NCBI GenBank assembly: GCA_031177555.1
Contig: JAPSGM010000111.1
Span: 1-6,555 of the forward strand
DNA from: Chloroflexota bacterium
Lineage (GTDB): Bacteria > Chloroflexota > Limnocylindria > QHBO01
Direction: 5' to 3'
DNA length: 6,555 nucleotides
The position numbers and the translations under genes were made by a program. Under the pieces are notes generated by a model. That model saw only the letters and a program-made list of their open reading frames with translations, was not told the origin of the DNA and ran no database searches. Numbering within the stretch: the first letter of the stretch is position 1; each line of letters opens with the position of its first letter. This document shows, piece after piece, positions 1 to 5,335 of the stretch.

Positions 1-180
1 CTGCAGCAGCACCTGGCGGCGATGCGGGAGAGCCTCATGTCCGCTCAACAGCGTCTCGACCGTTAGGGAGAGCCCCTCACGGTCCGCGAGCACGGCGATG
101 TCGAGGGCGTCGAAGTCGGCATCGGTCCGGTCCAGGCTGACGCACCCGGCCGAGGATGCTCCCCGTGACGCGATCGTCAT
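1..180 (-). CDS. Unrecognised protein, partial (runs off the left edge)
   Basis: The minus strand is open without a stop from an ATG at 180-178 to the window edge, 60 codons. From about position 141 leftward it reads as ordinary protein, with runs such as DFDALDIAVLADREGLSLTV and ETLLSGHEALPHRRQVLL, and third codon positions are nearly all G or C. The first dozen residues (MTIASRGASSAGC) look less native and lie opposite the start of the cupredoxin domain on the other strand. No good ribosome binding site precedes the ATG: an AGGTGG sits directly against it. The gene is therefore probably truncated at its 5' side near 140-165 and only appears to start at 180. The family is not recognised. A competing plus-strand reading of the first 66 bases, ending in TAG at 64-66, was judged a shadow because the minus reading stays open throughout. 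Confidence 0.45.
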   Translation of the reverse strand, partial: MTIASRGASSAGCVSLDRTDADFDALDIAVLADREGLSLTVETLLSGHEALPHRRQVLLQ

Positions 181-469
181 CCACCTGGGTCCGGGGCCGA
201 AGCTCGAACCCGAGCGCGTGACGGCCCGGGGCGAGGAGCTGACGTTCTTCCTGGATGCCACCGAGATCAGCGACGGGTCGGCGCACAACTTCAAGATCGG
301 CCCCGAGCTGCCCCCGGCCACGGCGCTTGCCGAAAGCGACTTCATCGAGCGCGGAGAATCCGCTGTCTTCAAGGTCGACGGGCTGCAGCCCCGGACGTAC
401 CGGCTCTGGTGCAGCGTCGACGAGCACTACGCCCTTGGGATGACCGGCACACTGGTCGTGAAGTCGTAG
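98..469 (+). CDS. Cupredoxin (type 1 copper) domain protein, native N-terminus missing
   Basis: This is a small blue-copper electron-transfer or copper-binding domain. From the ATG at 98 the product is 123 residues. The domain starts near residue 24 (DAIVIHLGPGPKLEP). The copper ligands are all visible: His63 in AHNFKIG, then Cys105, His110 and Met115 in WCSVDEHYALGM, giving Cys-x4-His-x4-Met, the spacing known from rusticyanin. The C-terminus (GMTGTLVV) is complete. Such domains normally act outside the cytoplasm, yet there is no signal peptide, lipobox or membrane helix. Residues 1-22 are a Ser/Arg-rich stretch antisense to the neighbouring minus-strand gene. They are best read as accidental sequence, so the true N-terminus was probably lost at a junction near 140-165. 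No convincing ribosome binding site precedes the ATG. The domain is confident; the start and function are not. Confidence 0.72.
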   Translation: MSRASKSASVRSRLTHPAEDAPRDAIVIHLGPGPKLEPERVTARGEELTFFLDATEISDGSAHNFKIGPELPPATALAESDFIERGESAVFKVDGLQPRTYRLWCSVDEHYALGMTGTLVVKS

Positions 470-505
470 GGCCCCGACCTGCCATCGGCGTCTCGGTTTC
501 CGTGA

Positions 506-883
506 TCACCTTCGCAGGGTCAACAGGCTGCCGATCCCACCCACGAGCAGCACGGCACCACCGATCAAGAGGCCCCACGCCACGCCCATGCTGAGGAGCA
601 TCACCGCATAGGTGAGCGCCACCGCACCAGCCAGCGTCGCAAGCCACGCGGCGATGCGAGCGAAGCGCCCGCCCCAATCCCTCTCGAGCCACAGGCCGGC
701 AGCCGCCGCCAGGGGAAAGGCCGCCAGCAGCAGCCCCACAGCGACGAACGGCCATTCCGCGATGTCGACCGGCGTCCCGCTGCCCAGCTTGGTGACCAGC
801 CACTGGCCCACCAGGAACACGCCGATTCCGCCGACCAGCACCATGAAGGCCGGCACCCACGTGCGAGTCGATGAGACCGCCAC
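506..883 (-). CDS. Small membrane protein with four predicted helices
   Basis: From the GTG at 883 this encodes 125 residues. An upstream ATG at 904 is in frame, but the GTG is preferred because GGAGGA lies six bases ahead of it. Hydrophobic segments lie near residues 11-30 (PAFMVLVGGIGVFLVGQWLV), 44-65 (WPFVAVGLLLAAFPLAAAAG), 76-98 and 100-121, with a polar RDWGGRFAR loop between helices 2 and 3 and a short basic tail (LTLRR). It is thus an integral inner-membrane protein with little outside the bilayer. No family motif or catalytic residue is recognised and no function is proposed. It converges on the cupredoxin gene with a 36-base gap and diverges from the MBL-fold hydrolase gene. Confidence 0.75.
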   Translation of the reverse strand: MAVSSTRTWVPAFMVLVGGIGVFLVGQWLVTKLGSGTPVDIAEWPFVAVGLLLAAFPLAAAAGLWLERDWGGRFARIAAWLATLAGAVALTYAVMLLSMGVAWGLLIGGAVLLVGGIGSLLTLRR

Positions 884-1047
884 AGCTCTCCTCCGTTGCA
901 CCATGCCAGTGATGGTATTCACGGGCCCTGCGGAAGGACTGCGGCCACCCGCCTCGCGCGGGCGAACTGGCAAGGTGTCATCCTCTACCCCGATCCTGGG
1001 CCGTCCCGTCCGCGCGCTCGCGCCTGCCAGCCACCGTAGGAGTCAGC
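884..1047. promoter_or_regulatory. Divergent intergenic region between membrane protein and MBL hydrolase
   Basis: These 164 bases separate two divergent genes and must hold their promoters. For the plus gene, TAGGAG at 1037-1042 is a good ribosome binding site five bases before the ATG. For the minus gene, TACCAT (complement of 912-917) is a possible -10 hexamer about 30 bases before the GTG, but no convincing -35 element accompanies it. A small hairpin, CCCGC (948-952) with GCGGG (958-962), lies between. No clear operator is seen. Confidence 0.35.
889..894 (-). promoter_or_regulatory. Ribosome binding site deciding the start of the membrane protein
   Basis: GGAGGA on the minus strand, five bases before the GTG at 883-881. 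The alternative in-frame ATG at 904 has no comparable site and would place this sequence inside the coding region. Confidence 0.6.
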
Positions 1048-1710
1048 ATGGAGCTGGTCCCCAACGTTCACGCCGTCAAGCTTCTCAGCTGCACCGGCTA
1101 CCTGATCACCGAGGAGCGGCTGACCCTGATCGACGCCGGCCTCCCGGGATCGCGGCGCCCGCTGGAGCGATACCTGCGTCGAATCGGACGGCGATTCGAC
1201 GAGCTCGAGCGGATCGTCTGCACCCACGGCCACCTCGATCACATCGGCGGGGTGCGCGAGCTGGCGGCCGGCGGCGCCGGGGTCCTGATCCATCCCGATG
1301 ACGCGGCAGGCCTCGCAGTGACCTTCCGCGAGGCCGTCCGAGCTCGTGCCCTCGGCCCGCTCCTCCACTACTTCACCCCGCACCCCGGACAGACGATGCC
1401 GATCACCCACGGCGACACCATCCCGGTCCTCGGCGGGTTGACGGTGGTCCACACCCCCGGACATACGCCGGGCAGCGTGTGCCTGTGGGCGCCGAAGCAT
1501 CGGATCCTGTTCACCGGGGACGTCCTGCAGGTCATCCGCCGCCGGCTCACCTACGCGAGCTCCATCTTCAGCCACGACTACGCGGCCGCGCGGCAGGCCG
1601 TCAGCCGCCTGGCGCAGCTGGACCCGGAGGTCATCGCGCTGGCGCACTACCAACCGTGGACGGTCGACTGCCGGGCGACCCTGGACAGGCTGGCGCAGGC
1701 GGCCGGCTGA
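1048..1710 (+). CDS. MBL-fold (metallo-beta-lactamase superfamily) hydrolase
   Basis: This 220-residue protein is a single metallo-beta-lactamase-fold domain of normal length for small hydrolases of this superfamily. The di-metal site is visible: THGHLDH gives His60, His62, Asp64 and His65; HTPGHTPGS gives His139; FTGD gives Asp158; LAHYQPW gives the last ligand, His200. The N-terminal strands with LIDAG (Asp29) are typical. Family members hydrolyse thioesters such as acylglutathione, lactones or phosphodiesters, and the substrate cannot be read from the sequence. There is no signal peptide, so the protein is cytoplasmic. The ATG at 1048 has TAGGAG five bases upstream. The gene stands alone, divergent from the membrane protein and convergent with the ACP-PlsC gene. 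All catalytic residues are present, in contrast to several neighbours. Confidence 0.93.
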   Translation: MELVPNVHAVKLLSCTGYLITEERLTLIDAGLPGSRRPLERYLRRIGRRFDELERIVCTHGHLDHIGGVRELAAGGAGVLIHPDDAAGLAVTFREAVRARALGPLLHYFTPHPGQTMPITHGDTIPVLGGLTVVHTPGHTPGSVCLWAPKHRILFTGDVLQVIRRRLTYASSIFSHDYAAARQAVSRLAQLDPEVIALAHYQPWTVDCRATLDRLAQAAG

Positions 1711-1720
1711 CCCCTGCGCC
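1692..1720. terminator. Candidate bidirectional hairpin terminator
   Basis: GGCGCAGG (1692-1699) and CCTGCGCC (1713-1720) form a perfect 8-base-pair stem with a 13-base loop. It spans the stop codon of the MBL hydrolase and lies just beyond the end of the convergent acyltransferase, so it could serve both. There is no T-tract, so intrinsic termination is uncertain. Confidence 0.35.
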
Positions 1721-1731
1721 GGCTGACCCCT
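1702..1731. repeat. Two-copy 14-base tandem direct repeat
   Basis: GCCGGCTGACCCCT occurs at 1702-1715 and again at 1718-1731, a 16-base period. The first copy contains the stop codon of the MBL hydrolase. The second runs into the stop codon of the convergent acyltransferase. It looks like a local slippage duplication between two gene ends. Confidence 0.75.
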
Positions 1732-2606
1732 ACAGCGCTTCGACGGCCGCCCGCACCCGCTCGGTCGCCTCCACCGGGTCGACGTCCGGGCCGAAACGGA
1801 GCGGCTTCCCGAAGACGATCTCCAGGTCACCGCGCCACGGGACGCCGGGGACCTTCATGTCCAGCCGGCTGTGGCGACGGACCTTGAGTCGCATCGGCAC
1901 GACGGGGATCCCGCCCAGGACGGCCACCAGGCCGGTTCCCGTCTTGAACGGCTGAAGCGGCCCATCGATGGTCAGGACGCCTTCGGGGTAGACCAGGATC
2001 GAGTAGCCGCGGTCGAGGCGCGCGCCAAGGAGGTCCAGGCTGCGGCGTGCGGCCCCCTCCCGGTTCATCGGGAAGGCGTTGGCCAGCACGGCAGCCAGGA
2101 AGCCACGCCAGCGCGAGCCTGTGGTAGTTCGGCGTGAACGGGACCGGCCCCTCCAGGCTTCCAGGTTCTCCAGCCCCACGGTCCGGCGCCGATAGAAGAT
2201 GGTCAGGATCAGCTGACCAAGCGTCTGCTGCAGCCCGATGCCGATGGCCCGCACCAGCGGGTTAAGGGACCAGCCGAAGATGCCCTCCTCCCGCTTGGCG
2301 CCCGCCGTCTCGTCGATCCGGTCCTGGACCTCCCGTAGCGTGGCCTCCGGATCGAGGTCCGCGTCGTCGATGTAGGCGCCCAGCTCCTCCTCGATCATTC
2401 TCAGCAGCTCCACCCTGCCCAGCGAGTCCAGGCCCAGGTCCGATGACAGGCGCGCCTCCGGCCGGATCGCGGCCTGGTCGACCATCTCGAGCCGGGCCAC
2501 CACGCGCTCGATCGGCAGGCGGTCCTCATCGGCCCGCGCGTCGACCGCGCCAGCGTCCCTGCCTGAACGTTGCGCCTGGACCCACTCGAGCAGCTGCGCG
2601 GATCCC
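1730..2606 (-). pseudogene. Acyl carrier protein-PlsC acyltransferase fusion, 5'-truncated and internally deleted
   Basis: From a GTG at 2503 the frame gives 257 residues, but protein-like sequence (QLLEWVQAQ) continues upstream to about 2606 with no ATG, so the beginning is missing. Residues 1-65 are an acyl carrier domain with the phosphopantetheine site DLGLDSL (Ser27). From about residue 105 it resembles PlsC/LPLAT acyltransferases: VGLENLE, then GFLAAVLANAFPMNREG, then the VYPEG (172-175) and PFKTGTG block. The essential HX4D box between them is absent; residues 117-130 read as Arg/Ser/Thr-rich nonsense. The frame one base away restores EGPVPFTPNYH (2153-2121), which would lead into that box, so sequence was lost there. 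Longer relatives carry an AMP-binding acyl-activating domain before the ACP, probably the missing 5' part. If ever whole, it would load and transfer fatty acyl groups in membrane lipid synthesis. As written it should be inactive. Confidence 0.8.
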
Positions 2607-3045
2607 GGCTCCCTCCCGGCTTGACGGGCCTGACGTACATGCTCGCGACGCGACGATCGCCGCAGGGAAGTCGCGTGGCATCCGTGGTGGGCGGTACTAC
2701 GGCTATGAGCCTGACCTCATCGACGTGGTCCGAGGCAACCTCCGCCGTCACGGCATCGATCCGGATGATGGAGGCGTCCGGCTCATTCGCAGCTTGTTCG
2801 ACGAGACGCTGCACCCCGTCAAACCGATCGCGTTGGCCCACATCGATGCCGACTGGTACGAGCCCGTCCGCATCTGCCTGGAGCGCATCACCCCCCACCT
2901 GGTGCCGGGCGGAGTGCTCGTCATCGACGACTACGACGATTGGACTGGCTGCCGGCTCGCTGTCGACAAGGTCTTCGCGGACAAGAGGGAGGAGTTCAGG
3001 TTCGAGCGACGGTCGCGCCTGCACGTCGTGCGTCGCGAGAACTAA
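2602..3045 (+). pseudogene. TylF/MycF-type O-methyltransferase, C-terminal fragment
   Basis: The plus frame from about 2602 to the TAA at 3043-3045 encodes 147 residues matching the C-terminal part of TylF/MycF-like class I methyltransferases. Recognisable parts are GGRYYGYEPDL, then LFDETLHP, then AHIDADWYEPV, then LVPGGVLVIDDYDDWTGC. In the characterised relative MycF, the Asp residues of the HxDxD and DDY motifs bind the divalent metal; here they are D82 and D109-D110 of the fragment. The N-terminal half with the SAM-binding glycine-rich loop is absent. No plausible start codon and ribosome site lie near 2602. The frame stays open leftward only as antisense to the ACP gene, giving an Arg/Pro-rich shadow. 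Intact relatives methylate sugar hydroxyls in natural product or polysaccharide synthesis. The fragment abuts the truncated ACP-PlsC gene head-to-head. Confidence 0.8.
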
Positions 3046-3114
3046 ACCCGAATGGCACCCGCGTAGCCGTGGTGCCAGAACTGAATGTAACCGAAGGTGA
3101 CCTGCGTCGTGGGA
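3042..3114 (-). other. Short intergenic stretch with protein-like tail, possible gene remnant
   Basis: After the stop of the hydrolase, another minus frame reads DPTTQVTFGYIQFWHHGYAG and ends AIRV before a TAG at 3044-3042. The cluster of aromatic and His residues is unusual for non-coding GC-rich DNA, so this could be the last codons of a vanished gene. The plus strand also reads smoothly over part of it (ELNPNGTRVAVVPELN), which weakens the case. No family is recognised. Confidence 0.2.
3053..3077. terminator. Candidate bidirectional hairpin terminator
   Basis: TGGCACC (3053-3059) and GGTGCCA (3071-3077) form a perfect 7-base-pair stem with an 11-base loop. It starts 8 bases after the methyltransferase fragment's stop codon and lies beyond the stop of the convergent hydrolase. 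No T-tract follows on either strand. Confidence 0.35.
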
Positions 3115-3990
3115 TCAGCCGCCCGCTGGCTGGTCGGTCCCCAGGTGAGCGAAGACCTCGTCCAGGAACGCAACGACCTCGGCGATGAGCTCCTCGCCGG
3201 CAAAAAGGACCGGGTCGTTGTGGTGGGCCGCGTCGAGGAGGACCAGGCGCTTCGGGCCCGCCGCCGCCTCGTGGACACGGCGCGAGAGGTCGGCCGGTAC
3301 GATCTCGTCGCGCTCGGTGAGGATGACCAGGGTCGGGACCTCGACGCGTTGCAGCTGCTCGGCCAGCGGGTAGCGGTCCATGAGCAGCGGGTCGATGACG
3401 GGCAGGTACGGGTAGTGGTGGCGCGCCATCTCGGCCCCGGCGGGCGGCGGCGAGCGGAGGATGAGCGCGGCGGGCGGTCGCTCGGTGGCACGGCCGCCGG
3501 CGACCGCAGCGCCCAGCGACTCCCCAAAGTAGGCGATGCGGTCGGGGTCGACCCCCGGTCGGGCGACGAGCGCAGCGGCGGCCGCCCGCGCATCGGCGCG
3601 CAACCCCTCCTCGCTGGGGCTGCCCGGGTTGCCGGCGTAGCCGCGGTAATCGAAGAGGAGCACGGCATAGCCGCGGGCGCTGAGCGCCAGGCCCAGCTCC
3701 AGGCGATGGGACCGATCCCCGGCGTTCCCATTGAACACGAGGACTGCCGTACCGCCGCGCTCAGGTGCGCCGGCCGCCGGCGGCAGGAACCAGGCCGGCA
3801 GCCGCAGCCCGTCATCGGTTTCCAACTCGATGGTCTCCGCTCCCGCCGGCAGCGGTGCTTCTTCCGGCCTCACCGAGCTCGGAAAGTAGATGAGATTGCG
3901 CTGCGTCACGTACAGAAAGGCGAGGAACGCGAGGGCGAGCACCGCCACGACGAGGAGCGTGCGGACGAGCGGCTCGACCACGGCAGACAC
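3115..3990 (-). CDS. Membrane-anchored alpha/beta hydrolase (BEM46/ABHD13-like)
   Basis: This 291-residue protein has one N-terminal membrane helix (residues about 10-28, RTLLVVAVLALAFLAFLYV), then QRNLIYFP, a typical opening of this family. The alpha/beta hydrolase fold follows. FNGNAGDRSHR (86-96) is the oxyanion region, LFDYRGYAGNPGSPSEEG (112-129) the next strand-loop, and GESLG (156-160) carries the nucleophile Ser158. LTERDEIVP supplies Asp228, and AAHHND supplies the catalytic His, probably His257. ARHHYPYLPV is also typical. The triad is complete and the length normal. Family members are serine hydrolases, esterases or peptidases; the substrate is unknown. The start is a GTG at 3990 without a good ribosome binding site. 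It lies 19 bases after the stop of the HicB-like remnant, so its 5' region may have been altered or it may be translated by coupling. Confidence 0.92.
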   Translation of the reverse strand: MSAVVEPLVRTLLVVAVLALAFLAFLYVTQRNLIYFPSSVRPEEAPLPAGAETIELETDDGLRLPAWFLPPAAGAPERGGTAVLVFNGNAGDRSHRLELGLALSARGYAVLLFDYRGYAGNPGSPSEEGLRADARAAAAALVARPGVDPDRIAYFGESLGAAVAGGRATERPPAALILRSPPPAGAEMARHHYPYLPVIDPLLMDRYPLAEQLQRVEVPTLVILTERDEIVPADLSRRVHEAAAGPKRLVLLDAAHHNDPVLFAGEELIAEVVAFLDEVFAHLGTDQPAGG

Positions 3991-4009
3991 GTCCGAATCG
4001 AGCCCCGGA

Positions 4010-4093
4010 CTAACGCCCGATGGCCACGACTCCCGATACCGTGGTCGCCGAATAGCCGGTTGTCGTCGTTTCGTAGATGACCGTGTACTGCAT
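4010..4093 (-). pseudogene. HicB-like (UPF0150) antitoxin N-terminal remnant
   Basis: An ATG at 4093, with AAAGGA six bases upstream (4105-4100), opens a 27-codon frame beginning MQYTVIYETTTTGYSA and ending GVVAIGR before a TAG at 4012-4010. HicB-like proteins typically start with a strand of this kind, x-YTVxxE-x-TGYSA, followed by VPDLPG and VxGxT. Here the VPDLP segment is replaced by a shorter TVS, and everything after the second strand is missing, including the helix that normally follows. No HicA toxin frame is seen upstream. Either it is a truncated orphan antitoxin or the resemblance is to a very short peptide. The good ribosome site suggests the start was once real. Confidence 0.5.
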
Positions 4094-4268
4094 CGGGCGT
4101 CCTTTGGATCGATCCCGGCCTGCCTCAGGATACTTCGCCATGGCTTCCTCTGACGCGTTCAAGTCGTCAGCCGTGCAGGTCCACCAGATGGATGGCATCC
4201 CGCACCTTCGGCACCCGCGCATGATCCGAAGTCGCGCTTACCGTGCACGCACCACGCCCCTATCCTGG
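4094..4268. other. Intergenic region between lipoprotein and HicB-like remnant
   Basis: No convincing gene is visible. The stretch holds the ribosome binding site of the HicB-like remnant. A hairpin with CTTCGG (4206-4211) and CCGAAG (4226-4231) lies about 45-70 bases beyond the lipoprotein's stop and could contribute to termination. The HicB-like frame stays open upstream to an ATG at 4222, but those extra 43 residues show no family features. A possible internal start at 4141 (MAKYPEAG, with GAGGA nearby) cannot be excluded. Confidence 0.35.
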
Positions 4269-4283
4269 CGCGCCTACGGCGCG
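4269..4283 (-). terminator. Compact GC hairpin at the end of the sigma operon
   Basis: CGCGCC (4269-4274) pairs with GGCGCG (4278-4283) around a 3-base loop, overlapping the stop codon of the lipoprotein gene. There is no T-tract. It may protect or terminate the operon transcript. Confidence 0.3.
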
Positions 4284-5287
4284 GTGAGCGGGAAGCGGGC
4301 GAGCACGTGCTCCGCCTGGTCAACCGCCCACACCGATCCCTCCGCCACCACGACTCCAGATGACTCCGGCCCCAGCGGCCGGGTCTCCAGCACTTCGAGC
4401 GTCGCCGGGTCGAGCCGGAGCACGGAGCCACCGGCCAGGGCGAGATCTTCGCTGAAGACGTTCGCGCTCAGCCAGACGTCCGCATCGGTGAGGTAGAGGT
4501 CGTTCACCAGGGTCATTCCGGGCAGCGACACCTCGGCGACGACCTCGAGCGAGTCGGGGTCCAGCGCCACGACCGCACCGGGGATGGCCACCCACACCCC
4601 GTCGGCGGTGGCCGCGATCCGGCTGCGGCCGGGCACGGTCACGTCCAGGTCAGCCTCCAGCAGGTCTCCCCCGCCGGTGGGCCAGCGCCAGACCGTACCG
4701 CCACTGCGGACGCCGTAGACGGCGGCGTCGTTTGCCGCCAGCGTGACCGGCCCGAAACCAACGGCCACCGCATCCGCCACGGAGGTGACGTCGGGGTCGG
4801 CCGCGCGAAGCTGGCCATCGAGGTCCTGGACCCAGATTAGGCCGCCGCCCACGGCGACGTTGTGGTGGACCGGCACCTGCACCCGATCGCCCGGGCGGTC
4901 GGCGGCCGTGTCGATCTGCACGATCTCGTCGTCGGACGGCGGATCGTCGTTCAGGACGCTGACCCACAACTCATCGCCGACGGTCACGAGCGTGACCGGG
5001 CGCGCCCCGACGTCCACCTCTGCGACGATCTGGTTCGTGCCCGGGTTCACGCGCTGCACGACCCCGCCGATCGTGCTCGCCACCCAGATCGACCCGTCCG
5101 CGAAGGCGACCCCGCGTGGTCCGTCGGCCACGGGGATCGTTGCCTGAGCGCCGGCATATGGCTCGACCGCCGCCGATGGCGCGGCCGACATGGGTGCCGA
5201 CGACGGCATGGCCGACTCGGGCGCGGTCGTGGCAGTTCCGCACCCTGCCAGGGCAAGCGCCACGAGCGCGGTCGTTCCGGGTCGCAT
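4274..5287 (-). CDS. Secreted beta-propeller lipoprotein (YncE/Vgb-like repeats)
   Basis: From the ATG at 5287 this is 337 residues. It starts with a short lipoprotein signal, MRPGTTALVALALAGC, with the lipobox LAGC and acceptor Cys16. An Ala/Ser/Thr/Pro linker to about residue 45 follows. The rest consists of recurring blade-like units with a xxWV signature: GPRGVAFADGSIWVASTIGG, then VGDELWVSVLND, then GGGLIWVQDLDG, then GVWVAIPGAVVALDPDSLEV, then DVWLSANV, then EGSVWAVDQ. Intervening R(V/L)(N/D)P stretches are typical of YncE, virginiamycin-B-lyase-like and NHL propellers. There is no obvious catalytic residue, so it is more likely a binding or sensing protein than an enzyme. It follows the anti-sigma-like gene after 46 bases and is probably co-transcribed. 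An in-frame TTG at 5305 is less likely as start because the ribosome site lies between it and the ATG. Confidence 0.88.
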   Translation of the reverse strand: MRPGTTALVALALAGCGTATTAPESAMPSSAPMSAAPSAAVEPYAGAQATIPVADGPRGVAFADGSIWVASTIGGVVQRVNPGTNQIVAEVDVGARPVTLVTVGDELWVSVLNDDPPSDDEIVQIDTAADRPGDRVQVPVHHNVAVGGGLIWVQDLDGQLRAADPDVTSVADAVAVGFGPVTLAANDAAVYGVRSGGTVWRWPTGGGDLLEADLDVTVPGRSRIAATADGVWVAIPGAVVALDPDSLEVVAEVSLPGMTLVNDLYLTDADVWLSANVFSEDLALAGGSVLRLDPATLEVLETRPLGPESSGVVVAEGSVWAVDQAEHVLARFPLTAP

Positions 5288-5293
5288 CGGTCC

Positions 5294-5300
5294 ACCTCCT
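5294..5300 (-). promoter_or_regulatory. Ribosome binding site deciding the lipoprotein start
   Basis: AGGAGGT lies six bases before the ATG at 5287, a near-perfect match to the 16S anti-Shine-Dalgarno. It rules for that ATG over the upstream in-frame TTG at 5305 and gives a properly short signal peptide. Confidence 0.75.
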
Positions 5301-5309
5301 GCCAAGATG

Positions 5310-5335
5310 GACCCGCCAGGCTGAGCAAACGGGTC
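5310..5335 (-). promoter_or_regulatory. Intercistronic hairpin between anti-sigma and lipoprotein genes
   Basis: GACCCG (5310-5315 on the plus strand) and CGGGTC (5330-5335) are perfect inverted repeats with a 14-base loop. The structure overlaps the stop codon of the anti-sigma-like gene and ends 9 bases before the lipoprotein's ribosome site. It could stabilise, partly terminate or otherwise set the ratio of the two products. The stem is only 6 base pairs. Confidence 0.3.

Noticed and set aside
1..66. Plus-strand open frame LQQHLAAMRESLMSAQQRLD ending in TAG at 64-66, as the tail of an upstream gene
   Set aside because: The minus strand in the same codon register is open through 180 and reads more like native protein. 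Both cannot be real, and the plus reading is cut by a stop.
79..168. Plus-strand frame LTVREHGDVEGVEVGIGPV after the TAG, possibly the start of the cupredoxin with a frameshift or a STAS-like protein
   Set aside because: It has no normal start codon (an ACG at 79) and ends at a TGA at 166-168. It mirrors the better minus-strand frame, and no family match is certain.
985..1830. A 281-residue open frame on the minus strand
   Set aside because: It lies opposite the MBL-fold hydrolase, whose complete metal-binding motifs show the plus strand is coding.
2600..2605. A GGATCC (BamHI) site exactly at the head-to-head junction, suggesting a cloning chimera
   Set aside because: A second GGATCC occurs inside the intact MBL hydrolase gene near 1502, and about this many are expected by chance. 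The coincidence is noted but is not evidence.
3097..4080. A 327-residue open frame on the plus strand
   Set aside because: It lies opposite the alpha/beta hydrolase, is rich in Arg, Gly and Asp, and has no family features: an antisense shadow of a GC-rich gene.
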